Assembly (NCBI RefSeq): GCF_030295935.1 | Contig: NZ_AP027362.1 | Location: forward strand, 1,736,001 to 1,800,000 | Direction of reading: 5' to 3' | Source: Thalassotalea piscium | GTDB taxonomy: Bacteria > Pseudomonadota > Gammaproteobacteria > Enterobacterales > Alteromonadaceae | Length of the DNA stretch: 64,000 bases | Shown: positions 17,718 to 27,341 of the stretch, one piece after another | Numbering within the stretch: the first letter of the stretch is position 1 | Layout of the letters: the number at the start of each line of letters is the position of its first letter | Translations under genes and position numbers: made by a program | The notes under the pieces: generated by a model | Told to the model about the DNA's origin: nothing | Seen by the model: the letters and a program-made list of their open reading frames with translations, nothing else | Database searches by the model: none

Positions 17718-18294
17718 TAGTTAATTTAGTTATTTTAATATAGCCTAACTGAAGTAGGGGGGGGTACTCTAAGTGCAGTATTTAATAGCCAAAATTGTCT
17801 ATGCGTTACTACACTAACCAGGAGTATTTCACCCCTTAATCAAGGTTGAGACTAGGGCATACCAGTAAATTATTGCAATAAAAATCAAACCAAAAAACGT
17901 TTAAAGCTAATTTTATATTTATGTTTTACATGCTCTTTTTCAAGCTAATAAATAGGCTTGAAGTTATTATTTAACCTGCTATATTGAGCTCTATGAAAAC
18001 ACCCATTGTCTTACTCAATATCATTATATTTTTAGGGAGCTTCGCCCTAAAATTTCCCGTTTAAACGGGCATTTTACTGCCCAGACAGTTTTTACAGTTA
18101 AAGATAATTTCCCCTGAATTGTTTATAAAGTTATTTTTACTCAATATAAATTTGTTTTACGCGCTATTTCTGTGGACGTATATCACAAGTGTAGTGCAAA
18201 AATTTTAGTAAGGAGGTTAAGCGTTTAATTTTTCGATTTGTTAGTTTTATAAAACCATATGTTATTAATCTGATAGTTACTAATAGGTGATAAA
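17718..18294. other. Gene-free interval with two small hairpins
   Basis: No supported coding frame. A stem TTTTAGGG/CCCTAAAA (18029-18052) is followed at once by the perfect palindrome CCCGTTTAAACGGG (18056-18069) and a T-rich stretch. The pair could end transcription from the chemoreceptor gene or be part of a small RNA. Confidence 0.4.
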
Positions 18295-18405
18295 ATGTCT
18301 AAAAAAGATAAGAAACAACCTGTATTGACGTTAAAAGAGAAACGTAAATTGAAAAAAGAATCAAGTAGTAATGAAGTTGTAAAACCAAGAAAACGTAAAG
18401 GTTAA
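18295..18405 (+). CDS. Very small, highly basic protein (36 residues)
   Basis: The frame encodes 36 residues starting MSKKDKKQPVLTLKEKRKLK and ending VVKPRKRKG, with about 14 Lys or Arg. It is flanked by a plausible ribosome site (TAGGTGA) and a strong terminator 6 bases after the stop, the layout of a real short gene. Tiny Lys-rich proteins of this style often bind ribosomes or nucleic acid, but no family is recognised. Confidence 0.6.
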   Translation: MSKKDKKQPVLTLKEKRKLKKESSSNEVVKPRKRKG

Positions 18406-18411
18406 ATTTAT

Positions 18412-18437
18412 AAAGCGCCAATTTAATTGGCGCTTTT
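18412..18437. terminator. Bidirectional-looking terminator
   Basis: A 10-bp stem AAAGCGCCAA/TTGGCGCTTT (18412-18421 with 18427-18436) is followed by T6 on the plus strand and flanked by A-rich sequence on the other side. It serves the 36-residue gene and perhaps the convergent gene at 18448. Confidence 0.85.
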
Positions 18438-18447
18438 TTATTATAAA

Positions 18448-19251
18448 TTAATTAATTTGACCAGGCGCCAAAGGTTTATTCGCTTGTAATTTCAACTGAG
18501 CCTCTAGTTGTTCAATACGCTCAATAACAAGCTGTAAAGAAGTGTCTACTTGGTTAACTGATGTTGCTACTTCCATTTGTTGTTTGTCACGTATGTCAGC
18601 TTTCTGACTCAGCGAGTTTACTTGTTTTAGGAGGGTAGCAAGTTCATTTTGCATTTTACTTGAAGCAGATATTTGCTCAGAAATTGCATTTAAACTAAAT
18701 TCTGTTGATGTTTGTTTTTCTTGGATTTCTTTAACAACAGCCAAACTAGCGGTATTTTTTAAACTGTTAATATTACTGTTTACGCTTTTATCTAATGCTA
18801 TCGACTTTGAACGTAATTCCTTTATTTCACTTTGGTTTCGTCGCCATGCACTTGCCCAAAGTTTATCCATTTCGCTCCATAACTCATTAGACTTTTCTGT
18901 TAATGCTTCAAGCTTAACTTTTAGCGCTACTGTAGATTCACCAATTTCTTCACCTGTTGCTGATAATTGTTGCTCAAGTTGAGCAATACGCTGTTCTGCA
19001 TCCGTTTGTATTTCTTTTAACTTGGTATTTTCTAGATAAAACCAATAGCTTGCACTTGCTAAGGCAATATATACTAGTATTAATGCAAATTTGTTTGCAA
19101 ATGAAGCTTTCCCTTTTGTACTATTTTCAGCTGTCGGAGGTGGTGTTGGCGAGCCTCCTTTGCGCGTATTAGAACGTGTAGATTGAAATGATTCAACCTG
19201 ATCAATATCAGGCGTGATGCTGGTAATTTCTGGTTCTATTCTATTAGTCAA
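18448..19251 (-). CDS. Membrane-anchored coiled-coil protein, function unknown
   Basis: 267 residues. A Pro/Ser/Thr-rich cytosolic N-terminus (1-50) is followed by one transmembrane helix (about 53-72, FALILVYIALASASYWFYL) and a long coiled coil to the end (heptads such as IAQLEQQLSATG and VIERIEQLEAQLKL), probably in the periplasm. Architectures like this occur in scaffold or cell-envelope proteins, but no specific family is recognised. It is read in the same direction as asnB, 167 bases downstream of it, and could share its transcript. Confidence 0.75.
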   Translation of the reverse strand: MTNRIEPEITSITPDIDQVESFQSTRSNTRKGGSPTPPPTAENSTKGKASFANKFALILVYIALASASYWFYLENTKLKEIQTDAEQRIAQLEQQLSATGEEIGESTVALKVKLEALTEKSNELWSEMDKLWASAWRRNQSEIKELRSKSIALDKSVNSNINSLKNTASLAVVKEIQEKQTSTEFSLNAISEQISASSKMQNELATLLKQVNSLSQKADIRDKQQMEVATSVNQVDTSLQLVIERIEQLEAQLKLQANKPLAPGQIN

Positions 19252-19418
19252 AATGCTTTCCTATTACTACAATGGTACGAAAAAATAGCCGCTATAACTT
19301 TAAAGCAAAAGTGCTTAGTTTTTAACTAATAATTACAATTAATTCAAATAAAAAGTCGAAAATAATTACTTATCTTCGACTTCGTACTAAAAATACAATA
19401 AGTGCTGTATTTTATAGC

Positions 19419-21083
19419 TTAGTAACTATCGTTATGTACATTTTGTACAGCACGCCCAGATGGATCAGCCATAAGCCTAAAGCTTTCATCCCATGCAAGA
19501 GCTTCAGGTGTACTGCAAGCAACTGACTTACCGCCTGGTACACATTCCGCGGCAGAAGGAAGTGGAAAGTGTTCTTCAAAAATGCTGCGATAAAAATAGG
19601 CTTCTTTGGTGTCTGGTGTATTTAATGGAAATTTAAACTCAGCACTGGCGAGTTGTTGATCGGTCACTTGACTTTCAACATGAGCCTTTAAACCATCAAT
19701 CCACGAATAACCAACGCCGTCAGAAAATTGCTCCTTTTGACGCCATAAAATTTCTTCAGGCAAATAGCCTTCAAAAGAAGATCGTAAAATTGCTTTTTCC
19801 ATTTTACCATTGCCGCACATTTTATCAGCGGGGTTAATACGCATAGCCACATCTAAAAAGCTTTTATCTAAAAATGGTACGCGGGCTTCAATACCCCATG
19901 CAGACATAGATTTGTTTGCGCGTAAGCAATCAAACATATGTAGCTTATCAAGTTTACGCAGTAACTCTTCGTGAAACTCTTGAGCATTGGGTGCTTTATG
20001 AAAATACAAGTATCCACCAAATATTTCGTCAGCGCCTTCTCCTGATAGCACCATTTTTATACCCATCGCTTTAATTTTACGAGCCATTAAGTACATAGGG
20101 GTAGAGGCACGAATTGTGGTAACATCGTATGTTTCAAGGTGATAAATCACTTCTTTAAGCGCATCAATTCCTTCTTGTGCTGTAAATACAACACTATGAT
20201 GAATAGTACCAATGCTATCAGCTACTTTTTGAGCTGCTATTAAGTCAGGTGAGCCAGCTAAACCACAGGCAAAGGAGTGCACTTTTGGCCACCATGCTTC
20301 TGCTAAATCATTATCTTCAATTCTTCTCGCAGCAAATTTTTGCGTAATAGCTGAAATTAAAGAGGAATCTAAACCGCCTGAAAGTAATACACCATAAGGA
20401 ACATCGGTCATAAGATGACTTTTTACTGAGTCTTCTAATGCTTCACGTAACTTTGTTTTATTAGTAAAGTTATCTTTGATCGCAGAGTATTTTTGCCAGT
20501 TACGCTGATAATACTTTTGAACTGTACCTACGCGACTATCTAAGAAGTGACCAGGAGGAAACTCAGATACAGTTTTACATACAGGCATTAATGCTTTCAT
20601 TTCTGACGCAACGTAAAAGTTGCCTTCTTCGTCGTAGCCAGTATAAAGCGGAATAATACCAATGTGATCACGTGCAATTAAATAGCTGTTGTCTATTTCG
20701 TTGTATAAACAAAAGGCAAACATACCTTGTAGTTTATCTACAAAGTCTACACCGAACTCTTCATATAACGGTAAAATAACTTCGCAGTCAGAGCCCGTTT
20801 GAAATTCGTAGTCAACCTTTAGGTTAGTGGCTAATGCTTTATGATTATAAATTTCGCCATTTACGGCTAATATATGTGTTTTAGCTTTATTATAAAGAGG
20901 TTGTGCACCATGCTCAGTGTCAACAATAGACAGGCGTTCATGTACTAATATTGCATGCTCATTGTTGTATATGCCTGACCAATCAGGACCACGGTGACGT
21001 AGTAATCGAGAACATTCTAGTGCTTTTGGACGTAAAGCCTCAGCACCTGTTTTTATATCTAAAATTCCAAAAATCGAACACAT
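19419..21083 (-). CDS. asnB: Asparagine synthase (glutamine-hydrolysing)
   Basis: Converts aspartate, ATP and glutamine to asparagine and glutamate. The 554 residues equal the E. coli AsnB length. Residue 2 is the catalytic Cys (MCSIFGILD). The glutaminase domain contains RLSIVD and NGEIYNH. The synthetase domain carries the pyrophosphate loop SGGLDSSLIS near 235 and SGEGADEIFGGY near 350. Acts in the cytosol. The start cannot be further upstream because the N-terminal Cys must be exposed after Met removal. A 625-base upstream region holds repeat element A copy 2. Confidence 0.96.
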   Translation of the reverse strand: MCSIFGILDIKTGAEALRPKALECSRLLRHRGPDWSGIYNNEHAILVHERLSIVDTEHGAQPLYNKAKTHILAVNGEIYNHKALATNLKVDYEFQTGSDCEVILPLYEEFGVDFVDKLQGMFAFCLYNEIDNSYLIARDHIGIIPLYTGYDEEGNFYVASEMKALMPVCKTVSEFPPGHFLDSRVGTVQKYYQRNWQKYSAIKDNFTNKTKLREALEDSVKSHLMTDVPYGVLLSGGLDSSLISAITQKFAARRIEDNDLAEAWWPKVHSFACGLAGSPDLIAAQKVADSIGTIHHSVVFTAQEGIDALKEVIYHLETYDVTTIRASTPMYLMARKIKAMGIKMVLSGEGADEIFGGYLYFHKAPNAQEFHEELLRKLDKLHMFDCLRANKSMSAWGIEARVPFLDKSFLDVAMRINPADKMCGNGKMEKAILRSSFEGYLPEEILWRQKEQFSDGVGYSWIDGLKAHVESQVTDQQLASAEFKFPLNTPDTKEAYFYRSIFEEHFPLPSAAECVPGGKSVACSTPEALAWDESFRLMADPSGRAVQNVHNDSY

Positions 21084-21358
21084 TGAAGCGCTACTCCATT
21101 TTGTTAGACGTTAGTAAATAGGCTCACTAACAAGGTTACAGTTTGTTTTATATCTATAATAATTATTAGAAAATATTATGTTTAAGGTGTTATTTCGGCG
21201 AGAGATTTTGAAGACTTTCACTAAAACTACAAATAAACAGTTAGCATTAACTTAACTTCTGTTTACACTTGTTAATGTGCCAGTATTAGAATAAAAATCA
21301 ACTGTTATTTCGCTTTTCGTTAGTTAAAATAAACATATAAAAGATTATTAGCGATATA

Positions 21359-21571
21359 ATACCAATCTTACTAACTATGTGATCATTTCTACGGGCTAAA
21401 ATAGTCAACTACTGCGTTATTTATTTTATAATTATCGCTACAAGGATGTAGCTTATGTAGGCAATGCTGGAGCATAATTGCCCTGAACAACTCGTTATGA
21501 AAATAAATGCCTTGTATTTGGCTGTTTTCATTGCGTATAAAATAGATCACTTAATTGATGAAACTGGTATA
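21359..21571 (+). repeat. Small inverted-repeat element, family A, copy 2 (full length)
   Basis: A 213-base element with imperfect terminal inverted repeats of about 30 bases (ATACCAATCTTACTAAC at the left; ATACCAGTTTCATCAATT read inward from the right). The left 120 bases match copy 1 at 7905-8077 in the opposite orientation. No coding potential, so it looks like a MITE that uses a transposase elsewhere. The rest of the 21084-21708 gap shows no gene. Confidence 0.82.
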
Positions 21572-21708
21572 AAAGCCAATTTATTACTAATAGAGAGGGT
21601 ATTCTTTGTTTTTCGTGGCTTGTGTTAGCTTATGTAATCTACTAAGTTGTTACCCATCAAAAATTAATAAACTGTTTATCTTTTAATAACGACATCTGAG
21701 TTTAATAT

Positions 21709-22917
21709 ATGAATTTTAATAGGATACAAAGCAAGCAAATGTTAGTTAATAAATTTAAACCTGCACTTATTTTTACCGCAATAGTTGCAGGCACTTTGCT
21801 ACATAATCCCCTTGCCCTTGCTAACAACATGAATGAGTTGACTGTTGAAGAGGGCCGTATTGCATTGGCGCAAGAAACTATGCCACAGGTTTTTACTCGG
21901 CTAGAAAAGCGTTATCAGCTGTTTGTTGAGCAAATAACAATTGCAAGAAACTATACTGCATTAACTCAGCTTATTATTCGTCATGGAACTGGCTTGTGGA
22001 AAGACGCGGTTTCAGACTTTTCAAAGCAAAGCCAAATGGATGATCGATCACTGTATTGGACTAGACTGCAAATGCAAGCGGCACTGCGTAAAGCAAAAGT
22101 GTTTAATGACTTATTACCAATGCAACAAGAAAAGATACTATGGAGCTTCGAATTATTGTCTCGTGGTCAACAAGATATTCGTTTTGATCAAGGTACACAT
22201 AAAAAAATACTGGTTACAGGCTTTGATCCTTTCTTTTTAGATAAAAATATTAATCAAAGTAATCCTTCTGGTATTGCTGCATTAGCATTAGACGATTTAA
22301 CGCTTAGTTCAGATGGTATAAAAGCTGAAGTTGAAACGCTTATTTTCCCTGTTCGTTTTGAAGACTTTGATCAGGGTATGGTTGAAACTTTACTTGCACC
22401 TTATATGAAAAACGTAGATATGATTGTAACAATTAGTATGGGGCGAAAATCATTTGACTTAGAAAGGTATCCTGCACTTAGACGAAGTGCAGAAGCCCCT
22501 GATAATTTAAATGTGCTAACCGGAGCTAGTGCTAAAAACCCTTTAATTCCCTTATTAAATGAAATGCCGTTAAAAGGGGAGGAGTTTGTTGAGTTTAGTT
22601 TGCCTGCTAAAGCAATGCAGCAAGCTAAAGGATATTTTTCTGTTAATGATAATAACAAGGTAAGCACTTTAACGGGGACATTCGACGCTTCATCTTTAAA
22701 ACAACTTCAAAATGAAACTTCAGTAGAAGGCTCTGGGGGAGGGTATTTATCTAACGAGATTTCTTATCGAAGTATATTACTGCGAAACAGTTATAATCCA
22801 TTATTACCTGTCGGCCATATTCATACACCAAGAATTAGCGCTTATGACCCTGTAACATCTGAAAAAATAATTAAACAAATTAAACAAATGCTGACATTAG
22901 CAATTACTGAAATATAG
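21709..22917 (+). CDS. Exported pyroglutamyl-peptidase-like (C15 fold) protein with Cys-to-Ser active site
   Basis: 402 residues. A signal peptide is likely (hydrophobic 18-37, cut near ALA-NN). An extra helical domain (about 40-160) precedes a pyrrolidone-carboxylate-peptidase-like domain that begins KKILVTGFDPF. Family catalytic residues are Glu, Cys and His. Here Glu252 (DLERYP) and His372 (VGHIHTP) are present, but the Cys position (family pattern AGxYxCN) reads GGGYLSNEIS, giving Ser348. Standard C15 enzymes are cytosolic, about 215 residues, and use Cys. This protein may be a Ser hydrolase variant, a binding protein, or inactive. Monocistronic, with a terminator 14 bases after the stop. 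Confidence 0.75.
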   Translation: MNFNRIQSKQMLVNKFKPALIFTAIVAGTLLHNPLALANNMNELTVEEGRIALAQETMPQVFTRLEKRYQLFVEQITIARNYTALTQLIIRHGTGLWKDAVSDFSKQSQMDDRSLYWTRLQMQAALRKAKVFNDLLPMQQEKILWSFELLSRGQQDIRFDQGTHKKILVTGFDPFFLDKNINQSNPSGIAALALDDLTLSSDGIKAEVETLIFPVRFEDFDQGMVETLLAPYMKNVDMIVTISMGRKSFDLERYPALRRSAEAPDNLNVLTGASAKNPLIPLLNEMPLKGEEFVEFSLPAKAMQQAKGYFSVNDNNKVSTLTGTFDASSLKQLQNETSVEGSGGGYLSNEISYRSILLRNSYNPLLPVGHIHTPRISAYDPVTSEKIIKQIKQMLTLAITEI

Positions 22918-22931
22918 TAATTCTTGAAATA

Positions 22932-22957
22932 AAAAAGGTGCTAAATAGCACCTTTTT
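22932..22957 (+). terminator. Rho-independent terminator
   Basis: An 11-bp stem AAAAAGGTGCT/AGCACCTTTTT with a four-base loop, running into T5. It ends the transcript of the gene at 21709. Confidence 0.92.
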
Positions 22958-22966
22958 AAGTTAGTT

Positions 22967-23196
22967 AACCTGAGTTCTGGATAAGCTAAGCACGTCAATG
23001 TCACGATTTTTGCGCGTATCTGCGTTAAATTTGCTACTAATAGCTCGCTATTAGGTACGCAAACTTGCCTTGATTCACTCAAAACTTATAACATTGATAT
23101 ATAACTACATAAGCAATACGATTGCTCTATAATAAGTAATTGAAAAGTATAACTTTATCTGTGTTGATCGTACATCCGTTATCCAGAACTCAGGTT
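22967..23196. repeat. Small inverted-repeat element, family B, copy 1
   Basis: 230 bases bounded by AACCTGAGTTCTGGATAA and its complement, flanked by AGTT on both sides (4-bp target duplication). The interior includes AATAGCTCGCTATT, shared in form with copies at 47214 and 58558. It lies between the C15-like gene and the end of mltD. Confidence 0.88.
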
Positions 23197-23210
23197 AGTT
23201 AATAATTCGA

Positions 23211-24842
23211 TTAAATGTTATTAGTTACATCTACAGACAGTTTTAGTTTTTGACCAGGCTGTAAATATTTATTTCTGCTAAGTTTATTCCAGCGCTCAAT
23301 ATCTTTAATGGTAACGTTAAATTTATCTGCTATACGAGCAAACGAATCGCCTTTACGGACACGATAAATAATATTGCGCATAATTGAACTTTCGTTAGGC
23401 TGTTGTGTTGCAGCAGTTGTTGCTATAGCATTTTTTTGCCAGACAACTAACCTTTGGCCAAGTTTTAATGTGTCGCGTGGTGCCATTCCATTCCATTTGG
23501 CTAAGCTTCGGTAGTCAACCTTATATGCACGGCTAATATCCCATAAAGTGTCACCAGCCTTAACCGTGTGGTACTTTTTAATGCCTTGTTGGGTTTTGTT
23601 TTGTTTTGCTTGTAGGCGCTGAGATTTAGATAATATATATTTATCAGCGGCCTCTGAAGCAACAGGAATCAATAAATGCTTCCCTTCGCGTATTTGAGTA
23701 CCTCGAATATTGTTTACCTGCTGAATAACACCAATGTCCGTATTAAACTTTTTCGCTATTTCGCCTAAGCTATCGCCTCTGCGTATTTGATAGCGCTGCC
23801 ACGATAAGCGGTCTTTCGAACTAAGCTTAGCTAGCTTTTGATTAAAAGCGTCAATTTTAGAATTAGGTAATACAAGGTAATGCGGCCCTTTAGGGTCGGT
23901 CGCCCAGCGATTATAACCGGGGTTTAAATGCTGTAATTCCTTTAATGAAATATCGGCTAATTCAGCCGCTTTAGCTAAATCTATTTGTGAGCCAATATCA
24001 ACTTGACTGATCACGCCAGTGTTGTGTAATTCGTATAACTTAACGCCAAACTCTTCAGGCCGTTTAACTAAATCAACTAATGCTAATAATTTAGGTACAT
24101 ACGCGCGAGTTTCTTTAGGTAAATCTAATGACCAAAAGTCAGTTGGCATATTGCGACGTGCATTATTTTTTACGGCGCGTTTTACTCTTCCTTCCCCTGA
24201 GTTATATGCAGCTAGTGCTAATAACCAATCGCCATCAAAGTATTTATGTAAGTACTTTAAGTATCCAATAGCTCCCTTTGTTGAAGCAACTACATCTCGG
24301 CGGCCGTCGTACCACCAGTTTTGCTTCATACCAAAACGTGTACCTGTTTCAGGTACAAATTGCCACATACCAGAGGCTCTACCATGCGAATAGGCAAAGG
24401 GATCAAATGCACTTTCTACGATAGGAAGTAATGCTATTTCAATTGGAATATCGTTAGCTTTAAGCTCTTCAACGATAAAGTGTAAAAAAGGCTCGGCACG
24501 TTTAGCGACTCTATCTAAATAAGATTGATTTCGACTAAACCAGTTGCGTTGTGAAATAACGCGCTTGTTTTGTGGAATATCAAAAGTTATACCGTCTCTT
24601 ATTCGTTGCCAAAGATCATCAGTTACGTAGGTTTCATTGTCTGTAAGGGTAATCTCAACATCGTCTACAGGGTGAATAACATCAACAGCACCATCGGCTG
24701 TTAATGCTTCAGTTATGTCAATAGGTGAGGCTACACTCTCCTGATTAATAACGATATTAGATTTGTTTTCTGTTTGTTCTAGCGTTGACTGACAACCGGA
24801 TAAAACAAGCGCAGCGGTAATGGAAAAAGTTAAATACTTCAT
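23211..24842 (-). CDS. mltD: Membrane-bound lytic murein transglycosylase D with three LysM repeats
   Basis: Cuts peptidoglycan glycan strands to 1,6-anhydro products from the outer membrane. Lipobox LVLSG-C at residues 12-17. The SLT catalytic domain shows IALLPIVESAFDPFAYSHGRASGMWQF near 140-165, with the catalytic Glu in VESAF, then LALAAYNSGEGRV. Three LysM domains bind glycan: YQIRRGDSLGEIAK (about 355), YHTVKAGDTLWDIS (about 426) and YRVRKGDSFARIAD (about 492). Length 543 compares with 452 and two LysM in E. coli; extra LysM copies are common in marine relatives. It lies next to gloB in the same orientation, as in E. coli. Confidence 0.95.
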   Translation of the reverse strand: MKYLTFSITAALVLSGCQSTLEQTENKSNIVINQESVASPIDITEALTADGAVDVIHPVDDVEITLTDNETYVTDDLWQRIRDGITFDIPQNKRVISQRNWFSRNQSYLDRVAKRAEPFLHFIVEELKANDIPIEIALLPIVESAFDPFAYSHGRASGMWQFVPETGTRFGMKQNWWYDGRRDVVASTKGAIGYLKYLHKYFDGDWLLALAAYNSGEGRVKRAVKNNARRNMPTDFWSLDLPKETRAYVPKLLALVDLVKRPEEFGVKLYELHNTGVISQVDIGSQIDLAKAAELADISLKELQHLNPGYNRWATDPKGPHYLVLPNSKIDAFNQKLAKLSSKDRLSWQRYQIRRGDSLGEIAKKFNTDIGVIQQVNNIRGTQIREGKHLLIPVASEAADKYILSKSQRLQAKQNKTQQGIKKYHTVKAGDTLWDISRAYKVDYRSLAKWNGMAPRDTLKLGQRLVVWQKNAIATTAATQQPNESSIMRNIIYRVRKGDSFARIADKFNVTIKDIERWNKLSRNKYLQPGQKLKLSVDVTNNI

Positions 24843-24919
24843 ATATTATTGTTCAATTCAATTTGGGCAACAGTGTTACTTATTTAGGTAGACTATTCAA
24901 CAATAGTCAGTAGTTGGTG

Positions 24920-25726
24920 TTAAAAATTATCTTTCCATTTTCTGATCACAGTAAATGTCTCTAGCCCAGCTTCAACAGCCTGCCCGCCATATTCTGTAGC
25001 GCTACTCATAATAGTTTGCTGAAAGCATCGTAAAAAAGGGTTAATTAAATTTTCTTTGCCGATTGTACTTGGTAGCGTTATTTCATCTTGTTCACGCATT
25101 ACTCGTACTTGATTATAGTAGGCAATTAAATCAAGGTTATCGGGTTCAACTGCTAAAGCAAAAGATAAATTTGCTAGTGTATATTCATGGGTACAATAAA
25201 CACGTGTTCTCGCAGGCAATTTGCTTAGCTTATTTAACGAGTTATACATTTGCTTGGCAGTTCCTTCAAAAACTCTACCACAACCACCCGAAAATAATGT
25301 GTCTCCACAAAACAGAATATCGTCGCAAATAAAGGCTATATGACCTAATGTATGCCCTGGTAGATCAATAACAGTAAAGCTAAGGTTAAAATGTTTTAAC
25401 ACTACAGTATCGTTTTCTACAAGTTTTATATCGCTAGCCTTTTTTGCTTCAATTGCTGGACCATAAACAGTAAGCGGCCATGTTTTTTGATTACAGTAAT
25501 CGCGTAAAGCATCTACTCCACCAATATGGTCGTTATGATGATGCGTAATTAATATGGCATCTAGCTGTAAATTATGCTGTTCGATATAATCTATACAAAC
25601 AGTGGCATCACCAGGATCAACTAAAACTAAAAAGTTATTTCCTTTAGTTGTAATAGCCCAAATATAATTATCTTTGAACGCTTTAATGGGATTTATATTA
25701 ATAAGTTCGTTAGAATTAGTTGGCAC
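24920..25726 (-). CDS. gloB: Hydroxyacylglutathione hydrolase (glyoxalase II)
   Basis: Hydrolyses S-lactoylglutathione to lactate and glutathione in methylglyoxal detoxification. A metallo-beta-lactamase fold with the metal motif THHHNDHIGG near 60-69, DLPGHTLGHI near 126, CGDTLFSGGCGRVFEG near 142 and THEYT near 182. The 268 residues are slightly longer than E. coli (251). It is divergent from the methyltransferase at 25780 across about 50 bases, the gloB-yafS arrangement also seen in enterics. Confidence 0.95.
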   Translation of the reverse strand: MPTNSNELININPIKAFKDNYIWAITTKGNNFLVLVDPGDATVCIDYIEQHNLQLDAILITHHHNDHIGGVDALRDYCNQKTWPLTVYGPAIEAKKASDIKLVENDTVVLKHFNLSFTVIDLPGHTLGHIAFICDDILFCGDTLFSGGCGRVFEGTAKQMYNSLNKLSKLPARTRVYCTHEYTLANLSFALAVEPDNLDLIAYYNQVRVMREQDEITLPSTIGKENLINPFLRCFQQTIMSSATEYGGQAVEAGLETFTVIRKWKDNF

Positions 25727-25779
25727 TGAATTATATCCTCAATATACTGATAGCTACAGTATACTAACATTTGATATTG

Positions 25780-26532
25780 ATGAAACCAGCTTTAGCTTTT
25801 AGACAACCCCATTATCCTAAATCATGGAAAAATTTACCTAATGGTGAATTGATTCTTGATAATATAGATCAAGCATTAGCGCCTTGGTGGCCTAAGTTTT
25901 TTGGTTATCATTTACTTAAAATAGGTGCATTAAGTGGCAGCGTAGACACTTCATTATCATCAATTAAACATCAAATGGTTTTGGCTGAGGCTAAACACAA
26001 AGCAGACATTACCGCAGATATTGATGATTTACCCTTGTTAGAACACAGTATTGACGTTTGTGTGTTAAGCCATGCATTAGAGTTTTCAGTTGACCCTCAT
26101 CATGTTATTCGTGAGGCAAACCGGGTATTAATACCTAATGGTTATTTAGTTATTACCGGTTTTAATCCCTTTAGTTTAGTTGGTTTAAATAAATTAATGC
26201 CTTATCGCCGAGAAGTTACACCTTGGAGTGAACGTTTTTTTTCACCGATGCGAGTAAAAGATTGGTTACACCTAATGGGGTATGAAATTTTAGATGATCA
26301 ACGGTGTTTACATTCAACGCTTGTTGGTAGTATTAGCCAAGGTATAGTAGCGCGTAATTGGCGTAAATTTGCAGAGCATTACTTACCTAACTTAGGCTCA
26401 GTATATGTTATTGTTGCTAAAAAAAGGGTATTACCGCTCACACCAATTAAGCCTAAATGGAAGTTAAGAGCTAAGTTAGAAGCTGTTAATGCCTCTACGA
26501 TGAATTCATCTTCACAAAATAAAAAATCTTAA
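25780..26532 (+). CDS. SAM-dependent methyltransferase, YafS type
   Basis: About 250 residues of class I methyltransferase fold. The glycine-rich SAM loop is weak. DIDDLPLLEHSIDVCVLSHALEFSVDPHHV (about 86-115) is the strand 4 region with the acidic and DVCVLSHALE motifs of the Methyltransf_11 family, followed by EANRVLIPNGYLVITGFNPFS. Substrate unknown. Two starts are possible: TTG at 25771 or ATG at 25780, which is chosen here. Divergent from gloB, and 10 bases upstream of the Nif3-like gene, so the two probably form an operon. Confidence 0.85.
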   Translation: MKPALAFRQPHYPKSWKNLPNGELILDNIDQALAPWWPKFFGYHLLKIGALSGSVDTSLSSIKHQMVLAEAKHKADITADIDDLPLLEHSIDVCVLSHALEFSVDPHHVIREANRVLIPNGYLVITGFNPFSLVGLNKLMPYRREVTPWSERFFSPMRVKDWLHLMGYEILDDQRCLHSTLVGSISQGIVARNWRKFAEHYLPNLGSVYVIVAKKRVLPLTPIKPKWKLRAKLEAVNASTMNSSSQNKKS

Positions 26533-26542
26533 TGGAAAAAAT

Positions 26543-27301
26543 ATGTTAAGCACTAACTTTGAGCAACACCTCAATCAATTACTTAAACCTGAACAAATTA
26601 AGGACTTTTGCCCAAATGGGTTACAAGTTGAAGGTAAAAAAGAAATAAATAAAGTCATTACCGGTGTTACTGCCACTCAAGCATTAATTGAACAAGCTAT
26701 TAAAGAAAAAGCAGATGCTCTTGTGGTACACCATGGCTACTTTTGGAAAAATGAGTCGTATGTCATTAGTGGTATGAAATACAAACGTATTAAAGCATTA
26801 ATTGAAAACGGAATAAGCTTGTATGCTTACCATTTACCACTGGATATTCATCCTGTTTTAGGTAATAACGCACAGCTAGCAAAGCTATTATCAATAGAAG
26901 TAACGGGCCCTTTAGAGCTTGAAAATCCGTTAAGTGTTGCTATACAAGGTAAGCTTGCAACGGAAACCGATGGGGAAAGCTTTGCACAGCTTATTTCAAC
27001 GCAATTAAACCGCCAATGCCTGCATATTGCACCACCCTCGAATAAACATATAAAAACTGTGGCTTGGTGTACTGGCGGAGGGCAAGGTTACATTGAATTA
27101 GCCGCTGAGCTTGGTATTGATGCGTTTATAACTGGCGAAGCCTCAGAGCAAACAACACATGTGGCAACAGAGATGGATATTCACTTCTTTGCAGCAGGAC
27201 ATCATGCAACAGAGCGCTATGGTGCAAAAGCATTAGCTGAGTATATCAATGAGAACTTAGCCATAGAAGCTAAGTTTATTGATATTGATAACCCAGTGTA
27301 A
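26543..27301 (+). CDS. Nif3-like dinuclear metal centre protein (YbgI family)
   Basis: 252 residues of the Nif3/YbgI family, toroidal hexamers with two metal ions per subunit. The metal ligands are visible as VVHHGYFWK near 66, the Asp and His of HLPLDIHP near 101, and GHHATERYGA near 220. In E. coli this gene (ybgI) is next to the pxp genes; here pxpABC lies about 33 kb away. Biochemical role still unclear; GTP cyclohydrolase-like and metallochaperone roles have been proposed. The second gene of a likely two-gene operon. Confidence 0.92.
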   Translation: MLSTNFEQHLNQLLKPEQIKDFCPNGLQVEGKKEINKVITGVTATQALIEQAIKEKADALVVHHGYFWKNESYVISGMKYKRIKALIENGISLYAYHLPLDIHPVLGNNAQLAKLLSIEVTGPLELENPLSVAIQGKLATETDGESFAQLISTQLNRQCLHIAPPSNKHIKTVAWCTGGGQGYIELAAELGIDAFITGEASEQTTHVATEMDIHFFAAGHHATERYGAKALAEYINENLAIEAKFIDIDNPV

Positions 27302-27341
27302 TGAGGGCGGGTTTTTATTTTGTGTAATGGTATTACAGCGG

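Noticed and set aside
22897-23082. Minus-strand frames inside family B elements with similar products at 22897-23082 and 58527-58724
   Set aside because: The similarity follows from the repeat DNA itself. The frames run out of the element and the third copy does not keep the frame.
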